A stretch of 64,000 nt of DNA from positions 992,001-1,056,000 of the forward strand of contig CADCXD010000009.1 of the NCBI GenBank assembly GCA_902806575.1, read 5' to 3'. This document shows, piece after piece, positions 24,101-35,644 of the stretch. This stretch comes from Jackrogersella multiformis. Its lineage: Eukaryota; Ascomycota; Sordariomycetes; Xylariales; Hypoxylaceae. The notes under the pieces were generated by a model that saw only the letters and a list, made by a program, of their open reading frames with translations, did no database searches and was not told the origin of the DNA. Position 1 is the first letter of the stretch. Every line of letters starts with the position of its first letter. Made by a program: the position numbers and the translations under genes.

Positions 24101-25010
24101 ATGGCATTCCCTCCGATCGTCACAGCAACGATACAATCCGCCGTTCTCGCAGCTACGTCCAACCTTCTGGCGCAAAACTTGACGGCGTATCAAAATGGTG
24201 CATGTGTTGATTCTACCCAACAGGCCGCACAGAAAAACCCCCCTCAATTTACCAAATAGACCATATCCTAATAAAAATGATCTTCGGGCTGTAAACTAAT
24301 AAGTAAGTTATATAGATATCTCTCGTCATAGACTGGGTTCCGGTCTTCCAGTTTGTCATTTTCTCACTCATCAGCGTGCCACCTAACTTCTTATGGTACG
24401 TATGAGACAGTAAACTAGGTAGTCTACGGACAGCCTGCCACGTCCTAAGACTTGGCAATATGTCCATCTACATCGGTGCTGATTATGCGCCAGGCAAGAT
24501 TTCTTGGAGTCTACTTTTCCAGCATATCATGTATCGCCTACATCGGCAGCCGTGAAATCCGCGGCTGCAAATGACGAGAAGGCGCTTGAGCAGGAGGTTG
24601 AGGAGGGAAAATTGGTGGAGCCAAAGCTAAATATCGCCAACACGGCCGTCAAGATGATTCTAGACCAGACTGTCGGCGCCGTTGTCAATACCTTTCTCTT
24701 TAGCCTATTCATGCATTCGATCCAGGAGGCTATGATACGACCGCTAGGTGCACCACTCAGTAATTCGGACAAGAGCGCCCAATACCTGTTCTCTCGAGGC
24801 GCTATGGATTACAGCAAGATAGATTGGACTGGCGTAGTAGCTCGCAGTCGTGCTGAATTCTTCCCGATCCTTGTCGCCGGGTGGAATGTATGGCCGATAG
24901 TGAGCCTGATCAACTTCGGATTCATCAAGAGCATCGAAGGCCGCAATCTCGTCGGGGGTCTTGCCGGTGTTGGCTGGGGCGTCTACATGAGCCTCATCGC
25001 TGCCCGTTAG
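24101..25010 (+). CDS. Mpv17/PMP22-family membrane protein
   Basis: Three exons: 24101-24199 (or 24205), 24316-24395 and 24494-25010; about 231-233 aa. Exon 1 gives the N-terminal helix (TIQSAVLAATSNLLAQ), exon 2 gives VIDWVPVFQF and the SVPPNFLW core, and exon 3 starts W-QDFLESTFPAYH. Near the end LDQTVGAVVNT and GWNVWP..SLINF, with a final Trp-Gly-Val-Tyr helix, match the Mpv17/PMP22 signature. Members sit in peroxisomal or inner mitochondrial membranes and are thought to form channels. The first intron has no standard donor: either GC at 24200 or GTTGAT at 24206 keeps the frame. Confidence 0.82.
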
Positions 25011-25664
25011 GAACGGGCCGGGACGCTGACATAGTTTAGAACGGCGACGGAACTCGCAGCTTGATCTACATGCGAACCCATTTAGTCGTGTCGAAATTCG
25101 GAATCTCGTTTGAGGAGATATTCTTTTTACCGTCATGGTCTTGATTGCAGCAGTCCATGTAGGATGTGCAACCTAAGAGATCCGTTATATGAGATAGATG
25201 CATGGTTTAACAGTCTCTGGCGGCTGCTATGCCGTAATAGAACTCATATACTAGTATGCCAGATAATCAAGAATCAACATCGATGTCTTACCATTTCGGC
25301 GCAGCCCGTAGCCGTATATAAAAGATAATTCTCATACCGAGGACACATGTCGACAGCCAAACAGAGTCTTCTATATAATTTATTTTATCATTAAGGCTTC
25401 TTGCGAGTGTAGAATACCGCACTTATATCACAGACTAATATTCATGGCTAGTTCACCAAAGCTACGGTTCATTCTGGTCTCAACAACGTTCAAGTTTGTC
25501 AATTTCAATATACCCTTATAACTATAACATTTCGAACAGTCCCGTATCCCTACCAGCGCAGCATGCTTTAGAGGGAGAGCAGAGTCTCGGGCCATGATGA
25601 TTTGGTAATATGGAGTTGTTATAACGCCCCTTTTCTCATTGCTAAATATCTATGCTCTAACAAA
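25011..25664. other. intergenic
   Basis: AT-rich, convergent gene ends. No gene or repeat of note. Confidence 0.5.
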
Positions 25665-25982
25665 CTAGACAGCACGTTGAGCTCGCCTGGCAATGTATGT
25701 AGCCTCCTCGCGCCTCTTGAATTGAAACCCTAACCCATATATAATCATTTTCCCGTCCAAGCCGTTCTTTGCCATATCGTAGAGGCCCTCCCTAATACCG
25801 GGTTCCCAGTGTGCAACATTAAACACCGGCGTCTTTGCGGTGGATATAACCAAAATCACTGCCGTGCGCTGCTCTTCACCAAGCACGATGCTCGACATCT
25901 CGCGCATTTCGTTGATCCGGAATCCCCGCCGAAGAACCTTGCGCGCCGTCAACTCGCACTCCTCGGCCCAAGTACCCGACAT
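25665..25982 (-). CDS. small orphan protein, 105 aa
   Basis: ATG at 25982 (MSGTWAEECELTARKVL...), stop at 25665, no intron needed. The frame extends upstream only to a TTG. The protein has a hydrophobic beta-like core (RTAVILVIST) and a basic end (RREEATYIARRAQRAV). No signal peptide, no membrane segment and no family recognised. It could be a lineage-specific gene or a chance frame; the regular alternation of hydrophobic and charged residues favours a real protein. Confidence 0.45.
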   Translation of the reverse strand: MSGTWAEECELTARKVLRRGFRINEMREMSSIVLGEEQRTAVILVISTAKTPVFNVAHWEPGIREGLYDMAKNGLDGKMIIYGLGFQFKRREEATYIARRAQRAV

Positions 25983-26860
25983 TGTGATTTTGATAATTAA
26001 ACCCGTGAGCCACGACGATACTCGATGAATTGTTCGTGTCGCTGCCGAGTCAGTTCCGCTTCGGTTCAATAGGGCGAGCGAGTACTTTTGGACGATATGT
26101 AAAACTAAGAATGCCTTTGGACTTCACTGTTTTAGCTCAAAGCTTTGAAATATTTGGTGGGCGAATATTGAAGTTCCCTGGTAAGGGCTCCTTGATGCTG
26201 AAGTCGCCTCACGGCTATCGAACTCAGGGGCAACCGTTAGGTTAAGGCTTTTGATAAGGGTGGAAATCCAGGCCGGTGGGACAGTGTAATTCAGAACATC
26301 ATGAAATAGCAGGTTGTGTAGCCCCTCCTGGATTTTCGGTCTTCTTTAGTTACAAGCGTCAGAAAGACTATAGATTTCTCTTTGTTCTTTGATCTCTCGA
26401 CATTCCATCACTGGGTGTTCCTGGCTCTTGCTCCCGGATTCGATACTACAAAGAGAGCATTATCTCGAACTAGGTTAGCTCAGATAGGCCTAGTAATCGA
26501 GATATCATTATTGTTTCAAATTATTCGGATATTATATGGGCTTGTTTGAACAATACGATTTTGGTTTTATACAAAGCGTCGGCTCGGGTAATCATATCGG
26601 TACTAGAGTAATATTTTCAAGCTATGGACTGGAAATTGAAGCTCGTATGTGATTTCATCGTTAACACATAATATAATACTACGACAAGGCACAAATGATG
26701 GAAAGCATGTTAAGGTGCAAGTTAAGAAGCTCCTACTTGATAGCATTGATTTGCGAGACAAGCTCAAGACGTGCTTATGCAATTAGCTACTCTACAATAG
26801 ATTTAACTGTGATGTGCAAGGTCTCCGAGGACCAGCTCGACTGGCAGTATATTCTCTTCT
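25983..26860. other. intergenic
   Basis: Promoter of the 105-aa gene on the left, 3' flank of the next minus-strand gene on the right. No other gene seen. Confidence 0.5.
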
Positions 26861-27516
26861 CTAATGATTAAGATTGTCTAATTTGGCCGTAGTGTCTGTA
26901 TTTACATCCGTAGGTTCACGGGCCATAACAACGACCTTCGGCGGAATATCAGACTCATGGCCAGCTATGGGCTGTATGGCTTTCTGGAAATCAGTCACTA
27001 CAGAAGGTTTAACGATTAATTATTTCTCCAACATGTATATATAGGGTTATCCAGGCCGTAACAACACTTTGATCCATATATGGATTCAGTTGAGACTCCT
27101 AGGTTCTGAGACACACTTGAAAGGGGGGGGGGGGGCAACTTGAAGCTACCTAGGTACTCACCTTTCAAACGAAACCAGACTCCGCCTCCCCTATATGAAA
27201 ACCGGAATTCTTTATGGGTTATATCATGTGCCATGCTGCTTAGCTCCCTCCGGAGCTTGGGGTCGCTCAATGTACATGGTTCTTTGATTGTTCGTCTTAT
27301 CTCCGCCACGAGAGCTATTCCAAAACCTTCATCCATCTCCCAGTAGTCGGGTCCAAAACTGTCAAGAGTTACGTTTTTTCTGAGGACCAAATCCACTGTC
27401 TTCTCGATTGCCTGGTTAACGTTCTCCCACTGTTCTGCCGAAACGGGGATTTTGGGATGACCCTTAAGCGCGGCGTGTTTCTTGCTTGGTGATCGCCCAG
27501 TTGTTCTATTTGACAT
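26861..27516 (-). CDS. orphan protein of about 152-157 aa
   Basis: Exon 1 is 27516-27162 and ends at a GTGAGT donor. Exon 2 most likely begins at 26964 (CATAG acceptor) or 26979 (AAAG) and ends with TAG at 26861-26863; both close the frame. A basic start (SNRTTGRSPSKKH) is followed by a helical segment (WENVNQAIEKTVDLVLRKN) and an aromatic block (KEFRFSYRGGGVWFRLK). The second exon ends in an acidic tail. Family unknown. The intron holds a run of 13 G and one CCTAGGTA unit. Confidence 0.45.
27123..27135 (+). repeat. homopolymer of 13 G
   Basis: Lies inside the predicted intron of the orphan gene at 26861-27516 (poly-C in the transcript). Confidence 0.9.
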
Positions 27517-30500
27517 GGTGTCATGTATTGTTCAATCCAGGATCGAAATAATACTAAAATATCCGATATGGAGTATGTTTGAATTAGTTAAGTTTCTTGA
27601 CCAAATATATAAGGGTATTTATCACAGTTATGATGGCGAGATGCAGTGTCAACAGTGAAACAGTGAAGCAGTGAAGCAGTGTATCTTGATGTTGCCACCT
27701 CATGAGTACATTGATTCTTTGTTAGTTTTTATTTATTAAATTAAGACCGTGTACTCTTGAAAACAAAGAGTAGTAGACGTTATCGCGTTATATTTCATTT
27801 TGTCAGACCAATAATCACCATTGAATGATTTCGGGTTGAGGCAACATGTTTGATCTCCACTTGCCATGAATCCATCTCGTTAAACGCCTCTAGGTTAGAA
27901 AAGCAACCTCGAAGAATATAAGCTGCAAGTGGGAGTCGACAGTTCCTTTCACACCATATAATTACCTACATCCTCGGTAGGTAAGATGGGTTTAGTTTTC
28001 AAAGATGCCAATGACAGGAAACTTAAGCTTCTATCACGGTGTAAGTTTGGGGTTGAAGACCTTCGATCTAGGTAGGTTTAAATTAGGAGGCGAATACCGT
28101 GCTCCCTATATCAACCCAGCTAGAGTAGCAGAGTAGGTAGGTCGTAGACTAAGCTCCGAATCTACGGTGTGATCGGGTTAGTCTAGACGTCGTGATCGAC
28201 AGAGCCTCGACTGAGCTAGAGCTGACTTACCTTTATTACCTAGGTACCTACCTAAGGTAATTAATTTGGCGCGGCCTTTCATGGATCTGTGGAACTCTTT
28301 ACCTGATCTTTTTACATACCTAGTATGATAGTAAAGCTTTAATAGTACATGGTATGGATGATATTACAATACCTACCTAGAAGGTATATCAAACTAGCGA
28401 TTGTGCTATGAAAGCTACCTGTACTTAACTGGTGCTTAGGAGGATGTAGGTAGGTAAAGGTAATGGATATGGATTTTCAAGATTCGACAGTTAAAGGCTG
28501 GGGAGCTAGAAAATTAGGCAGGGCTTCCATGCTCACCTATGTACCTATGTAGGTACCTAGGGGTACTAGAGTAGGTACCTACCTAGGTAGATACGTACTC
28601 CAACTGGCTTCCAACTGGATCCGCTAAATATTAAATACACTACATACCTACCTGGTAGTAACCATCAAGTCCCGCTTTTATATTCTATTTTTATACGTTT
28701 GCAGAATTGTCCGCTGCTAACCAGGCTAACCTATATATCTCCAGGGCTCCTGCCTTTCATGGTTTTTACATTTTTCACACTTTTAATGCTCTTACTTTTA
28801 CTATTTACCATTTGCTAGGTATTTGCTATTTGATATTAATATTTTTAATATACCTACCTCCTAGGTACCCAAGGTACATATCCTTAGCCCTTAGATCATC
28901 GTCAATAATTCATCTATATGATTTGGGACATCGAAGTAGCGTTTCGGGATCATATGATGTGAATGTTATTGCGGCCTTAAAATTACCTAGGTACGGATGA
29001 GCAAGACGCCAGTGCCGATAGGCATTTTTCGTTCATCAATGCTCCCCTCCAGTGCAACGTAATTGTTCAGGTTACCTACCTAGGTACTCGACAGATGACC
29101 ACGGGCTGACGTGCTGCTGCAAGTAATCCTGTGCTGTAATGGCGGAGGAGAGGAGGAGAGGGAGGCAAATGCAAAAGGCCAAGATGGATAATTTGTGTGC
29201 TCCGGCCGACAGGATCCTGCCATTGAGCATCTCTCGCGTAAATGAACACGGGTTTCACGGGGTGAGGCCGGACTTGGAGACATCTACCTATCTACCTATC
29301 CACCTACATATCCTACCTGCCATCTAGGTAGGTAGGTAATGCTTGTGATGTCAAGTTGCATCGTAAACTACCACCAAATCTTGCCTACCTACCAAGGGAG
29401 AGAAATGAAAATCGAACATCGAAAACCCCTTATCCCTTATCCCATTACATCCATACCTACCTAGGTACCTAGACACATAATGCTCTTAAGGACCGGGTAA
29501 GTAACAAGTTAATAATTAAGAACTACCTAATAACTGAGAAGAAAAAGCATCAATGGATTGCTTTAAATTTCTTAATCTTTAAATACCTACACTAATAAGA
29601 CCGAGATTCAGGATCGCATTATGGTTCACGAATCACTACCTGCCAGCATAGGCCAGCATATGGGAAGATCTCCGCCGATCTTTATGGCGTGTCATACTAG
29701 CTAGCAGATTAGGTAGTAGTAGGCTTTTAATAATTCTTTTCCCGCATGAGGCATGAGTTCGCGATAGGAAAGGGAGGGGGCCTTATGCCTGGATAAACGT
29801 CCTAAATGATCATGACTTTATTGATGCAAAGGAGTTAAATTATAAAACTAATAAATGCCTCTAACAATGCCTTTAGCTTCCAAGTGCTGATGATATTCTA
29901 GAAAATCCCGCCTGCAACAAATACCTACATGTACATAGGTATCAATCACTTCCATTCAATGTTGGTACGATCCTCCTCGTGTTCCATTTAGACGTACTAC
30001 CTAGGTACATGTAACAGATGCATGTATGTACCTAGAGGTAGGTACCCAGTTACGTACGCCCTTCCAGTTGTTGTTGTCCACTCATTAGTTATTAATGTTT
30101 AGTGCCTGCTTCGTATTTCCCTAAGCCATCCATTGGTTTGAAAAATAGAAACGTTCCTACCTCTAGGTACTTACCACCGAAATTGATTTGGCAACCACAA
30201 TTGCCTTTTATTCAACCTTAACTTCTCGGGTTATCCTTTAATTTCTGGGGAATCATTAGCTACATCCACGTTGGACCCGTTAAATACCTCTGTTATGTGT
30301 CCTAGGTACCTACGTGTACCTACCTAGGTAGTGAATAAATGTTCTAATATCCACGGCACGACTGTTTTACATCTTGGATCATGGTTGATTGATAGGTACA
30401 TATGTACCTAGTGTAGGTATCAGATACCCAAGTAACCTACCTACCTAGGTACCTAGGTAGGTAAGGTACCTGAGATACACGTATCGTTCCAAAACATATG

Positions 30501-31583
30501 ACGATGATTTCAACGGTGGTTCGTCTTTACGCTTTTCTGTCTGATTATCTAGGTAGATAGGTGTATATCTGGTGATTATTGCATTGTTCAAAACCATCAT
30601 GGCAAGAAGGTAAACTACCTAGGTACCTACACTAGGTAGGTAATGAGATCTAACTTAGGAGGCAACTGCCGGTTATGGATGATGTTCTAAAACTGGTGAC
30701 CGCTGAAGGCCCTAACTGGACTTCGCCGTAAGAAGGCAACTGCAGAGGGGGGGTTCGTTTGCCCGCCACTTCCGCCACTCTAGTGTACCTAGGTACCTAG
30801 GTAGGTAGCTGGAGTTTTGATGTATATCCATATATACGCAAGGCTTCAGCTACCTACATGTAGTACTTCTAAGTACAGCTTGTGGCTTCCCCAAAGGCTT
30901 ACGTGGGTAGGTACTACCTAGGTACTTAGATATCGTGAGTAAGTACCTAGCCTGAGTAGGTACCTACCTACCTAAGGTTAAGCACCTTCTCCCGTAAGCT
31001 CCCGTAGGCGAGATACCTACCTACAATGGATCATAGAGGTACTGGAGGTACCTAGTATTTCTGTCAGCCACAGTTGCCTTCAGTGCAAATCCGCCCTAGC
31101 AAACGGGCGAGCGCACGAAACCCACACGGCGCACCAAAAAACCCCCCAATCACCTAAATCAGCCAATCAATCCAATGGTCGCAGGGTCGGTCCTGCCAGC
31201 TTTGATGAGGCGCGCCCAACCCCATTTCCCATTCCAGCCCATCCATCCTACCTAGTGTATGTGCCTACCTAAGGTATCCACTTCTCACCCAAATTAATCC
31301 ACCGCCGTCTCTTCTTCCTTTTCTTCTCTCTCCCCTTACTACGACCTACTACTACTACTACTACCACTACTACTAACTTTCTACTCTTCACTCACCGAAC
31401 GTAATCTTTTCAACACCCATCCTCCACCAAATTCTTCTGAAGGCGTGCTGCTTCACCGGCGAATAATTCAATATTCGACGGTCACGTCTTTTACATCTTT
31501 TCTCCTTTTCATTCTATTTTTTATTTGAAACACCTCTCTTTAACGCAAGCAAATTGCTTGAGACAGCCAGTCCGAACCTTTGG
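27517..31583. repeat. 4-kb gene-free region filled with CCTAGG/GGTACC palindromes
   Basis: I see no gene. Palindromic words (TACCTAGGTA, TAGGTACCTA, CCTACCTAGG) occur repeatedly at about 28240-28260, 28540-28600, 28858-28876, 29070-29090, 29280-29340, 29455-29472, 29998-30060, 30300-30335, 30410-30475, 30615-30645, 30780-30812, 30900-31080 and 31240-31275. Between them the DNA is AT-rich and unremarkable. The right end (from about 31150) is the casein kinase promoter and leader. Confidence 0.65.
31163..31176 (+). promoter_or_regulatory. paired CCAAT boxes upstream of casein kinase I
   Basis: CCAAT occurs at 31163-31167 and 31172-31176, ahead of a CT-rich stretch and a CTA trinucleotide run (about 31347-31374). 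This is a usual arrangement in fungal housekeeping promoters. Confidence 0.35.
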
Positions 31584-31973
31584 GTAAGTTTTCCCCCCTC
31601 TTCCTTTCTGGGGCATTCTGTTCTCGGTCGGCGTCTTTCATTCCAATATGTCTGTCTACTGGTTTTTTGAGTTTCAACATCAACTTCAAATATTTCCTGT
31701 TTCTCGTTTTATCCTCGAGAATAATCATTCATTCCTCTACTGTGCTTCCTGATTTGTTCTGTCTACCCTCTGATTTTCCGTTGCAAACACTGTACCCTGA
31801 GTCATTCTGTACTCATTGAGGTGCAGCCACGCTGCTTACCTAGCTATTTCCGAATGTACTTATGCACAGGAGCAGCCTTTGACTTCCTGGACTTCATCAC
31901 TCTATCTGGCCATTACACTTGATAAATGCAAGTGCACATCAATTACATCCGTTGCTAACGAGTATATGAACAG
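31584..31973 (+). other. probable 5' UTR intron of casein kinase I
   Basis: GTAAGTTT donor at 31584, GCTAAC branch-like site and an acceptor AACAG ending at 31973, about 100 bases before the ATG. Inferred from splice signals only. Confidence 0.5.
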
Positions 31974-32071
31974 GTTGGCTTTAATTGTCTCTGGTTCTCG
32001 ATCTTAACCAAATAATCCAACCACCCCCCGATCTTGTTCGTCGAGCGCGATAGCTCAACCCAACAGTCATC

Positions 32072-33692
32072 ATGACTACAATGGTACGTCGCTATTTTAA
32101 TTATCATGAGATATTCCCACCAAGAGAACATAATACAGGAGCGTATTATGGATTTCCTTCTGCCATTTTCCACTACCATTGCTGGGTTGTGGAGACCGAA
32201 TGTCGGTGTGCGTTAATAGGACATATCCATAATCCCCGTAAGAATGTCATCAATAGGCTATCTCACAAGACCTGCATTGTGTCTTCGACATAAACGCCCT
32301 CAGCAGATGAATGATCTTATACTAACTTGCTACAGGATCTGCGCGTCGGTAATAAGTACCGCATCGGTCGAAAGATCGGCTCTGGCTCATTCGGTGATAT
32401 CTACCTGGGAACCAACATAATTTCTGGTGAAGAAATTGCGATCAAACTTGAGTCCGTGAAGGCCAAGCACCCTCAACTCGAATACGAAGCCCGCGTCTAC
32501 AAGTCCCTTGCCGGTGGTGTCGGGATCCCCTTCGTGCGCTGGTTTGGAACGGAATGTGACTACAATGCCATGGTGCTGGACCTTCTCGGTCCCAGTTTGG
32601 AGGATCTCTTCAACTTCTGCAACCGGAAGTTTTCATTGAAGACTGTTCTTCTCCTAGCCGACCAGCTCATCTCTCGTATCGAGTACATTCACGCCAAATC
32701 CTTCATCCATCGTGATATCAAGCCTGACAACTTTTTGATGGGAATCGGAAAGCGAGGTAACCAAGTCAATGTAATTGACTTTGGTCTGGCTAAGAAATAC
32801 CGAGACCCGAAGACACACTTCCATATCCCTTACCGTGAGAACAAGAACTTGACCGGCACTGCTCGATATGCTTCGATCAACACCCATCTTGGCGTTGGTA
32901 AGTTGATTTGGGCTTACTTGGTCATTCTATAGATTGCTGACAGAGATGTAGAACAATCCCGCCGTGATGATATGGAGTCACTGGGTTATGTGATGCTATA
33001 CTTCTGTCGAGGCTCTCTTCCTTGGCAGGGCCTTAAAGCTGCCACTAAGAAGCAGAAATATGATCGCATCATGGAGAAGAAAATGACCACGCCGACCGAG
33101 GTCCTCTGCCGCGGCTTTCCCAACGAGTTCGCTATCTACTTGAACTATACTCGTTCTCTTCGATTCGACGACAAGCCTGACTACAGCTACCTCCGAAAGA
33201 TCTTCCGTGACCTCTTCGTCCGCGAGGGATTCCAATATGATTACGTCTTTGACTGGACGGTGTACAAGTACCAGAAGAATGCTCAGGCAATCGCTCAAGC
33301 GGCCGGCCAGGATAACGAAGACGACAAGGCCCGCCGTCCCAATGCTGCGGTGGCGGCTCAGGTCGCCCAGGCCGGTCCTATCAAGGCCAATCCAATTCCC
33401 AGCTCTCGTCGCAAGGTGATCGAGCGCGGTGCTCCCGGTGTTGACACTCCAGAAACCAACCGTGCCGTCGGAGGAAGCGACAGGATGTGAGTGTCTCGCC
33501 AGCCCAGCCCAGCCCAAGAATTCCTAGTAAGGAATCATATTTCCTTCGAGTTTGGTGTGATTTACAGCGCTAGCCGGAGGAATTGCTGACATGATTGCTG
33601 ACACTTCAGTTTACGGTAACAGGCTGCGATCAGCTTCCAAAGGTCAGGGTGCTGGCTCTGGATATGCATCTGGTTCTTATCGACCGAAATGA
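32072..33692 (+). CDS. casein kinase I (CK1 delta/epsilon type)
   Basis: Exons 32072-32083, 32336-32897, 32952-33486 and 33623-33692; 392 aa. The first exon holds only MTTM before GTACGT. Kinase features are complete: glycine loop GSGSFGDI, catalytic Lys41, HRD at 129-131 followed by IKPDN, DFG Asp152, and the CK1 substrate motif beginning at EQSRRDDMESLGY. The C-terminal tail is Gln/Ala-rich, and the last exon adds Gly/Ser-rich residues ending YRPK. CK1 is a monomeric Ser/Thr kinase with many targets (Hhp1/Hhp2 in fission yeast, CK-1a in Neurospora). If the last intron is retained, a TGA follows at once after Met. Confidence 0.95.
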
Positions 33693-35644
33693 TTTGTCTG
33701 TCATTTTCACGTCGATACCATCCGTTGCGTTGTAGCGGGCATGACGAATGTGCACCCCGCACAATGGACAAAAACTCGGACTCGTGGTAGCCTCGCTTAC
33801 TCCCCCTCTTGTATTGGCTCTGGCACGCCCGTCGGCGGACCCTACGCCAAGTATCACCAGATAGAGGACAACCTACGATCCCTCTCATATCTTATGGATT
33901 GCTATTGTTTCCGTTCTTCGATGGCTCTCGGTTTACGACTCAACTCCCTTGGCTCGGACGGCCCAGTGACTCTAGAAGGCGTGCATTTGTGTCACTTGAG
34001 GCATATTCCACGTTCTTGTTGAGTAGCTAGGCTTGTTTGAACGGCACTTCCGACACTCTGACTCGTTCGGTGTGTCGTTAGCAGGATTTAGTCTGTCACG
34101 GCGTGTTACCCTCAGTTCTAGCATTTCAACTTTGCTCATGGACAAGAGAGAATGCCCACCCAGAGATTAGTCTCAGCAACTTCAGAATTTGTAACTTTTC
34201 CGTTCTAGGTGGTTGATGCTCCGTCGATGCGATACGTCAGCCTTCTGATATGGCCAAAGCCTTTGCGTTTCTTTTCTTTTCGGTGGTTTCTTTCCTTTTA
34301 TTTCTCATTCAGATAATGGACTTGTCACGCCAACCTCCTCCTGGGGATGTCATAATGAGGTGGGGGTTTCGTCTTCGGAGACCGACTATCATCTACACCA
34401 GCCTCCTAGTGCCTTTAATGGCTCAGTTTCGTCAAAAAGCCTACCGGAAGTATGGCTTGGTCAGAAAGCTACGATACTTGCGGTGGATAGAACTGACCAC
34501 CCACTCAATAGTGGATGCCTAATATCGTCGGTACCTCAGTTGTGGTGTGGATCGCGATATTGTGATTAGTCAGTGGTCGGGGGCATCTCCTGTAGTCCCC
34601 CTTGAGATGGATTGACTATGGTGCCTGATGATCCTTCTACGAGTTTTGCAGGAGTAACATCTACGAGGAGTATTGACCTGCCGCAGCCTTTGAGCACGAC
34701 TTTTGAACGATGGCCCAGCATCTACGATTCGGAAGAAGTCTTTGAGATCACGACAAGGTGGCAGTGTTAATGGAGCTGACTCAACAAAGACTAGGATGGG
34801 GAGGGGGTTCCCCGCGACGATGGCAACAAGCAACCAATACACGTTAGGTAGTTACACAGAATGAATATGATTTGATTTGCATTAGCATGATATTCCGGCC
34901 TAAAATTGGGTGGTGATCGGAGGTCCGCTATAGTATGTGCGCTTCTTAAAGAGAAATATTACTTCGCTATTAGAGGTTACTTCGGTAACTACCTACATAT
35001 AAAGTAACCGTTCTCTACCTATTCTAGGCAGTCCATAGATCCTCCTCCGTATTCTTATGCATACCCATAGTCGGCGTAGGGGGGCTGTGTACTATTGATG
35101 GTCACATGGAACTAGTAGTATACCAATCTCGAGGCAGGTGATATGGGCAGATATTCTACGTACCTTAAACCAGACAATGGGGAAAAGTATAAGATCAAGT
35201 AAAGGTTATCGAGATCTCACCAGTAGGACACTGAAATAACTGAAATTTGTCTTTCTTTACCTCTCCCTCTGTTTGTTACATCCTTATTAATACCGGATTC
35301 GGAAGGACCCTGAACATCGGCATCCGCATCCGAGGCTTGAATATCGATGACATAATATACCTAAAAGGTTAGGAAGGTGCCCGTGCCCCATCCCCCAGCT
35401 CGCCCCACCATCGAACCCGACGTCCTGGGGAAAGGTGTTACAGTAGGTAGCTGCATTGGAGCTCCCATTTGATTTCCTCCATTCACAGAAGGTACCTTAG
35501 GAACCTTAGGAACTTGGGGAACCTTGGGAGTTTCCCATTACGACATTACGACATTGCGACTTTACGACTTTTGTTATACCTTCGCTACTGCATAGTACAT
35601 ACATAAGCAGGCTGACACCAATCACACACACACAGAATACAGAG
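33693..35644. other. intergenic
   Basis: No supported gene. A 90-codon frame at 34250-34522 with a hydrophobic start was judged unconvincing. From about 35485 to 35580 the sequence has short direct repeats (GGAACCTT and TTACGACA types) just before the 5-phosphatase gene. Confidence 0.5.

Noticed and set aside
27517..31080. Transposon or CRISPR-like array
   Set aside because: Repeated words are short palindromes with irregular spacing; no terminal repeats, transposase or reverse-transcriptase frame, and CRISPR is not expected in a fungus.
34250..34522. 90-codon frame with hydrophobic start
   Set aside because: Sits downstream of casein kinase I, no family signal, ordinary intergenic composition; not enough to call a gene.
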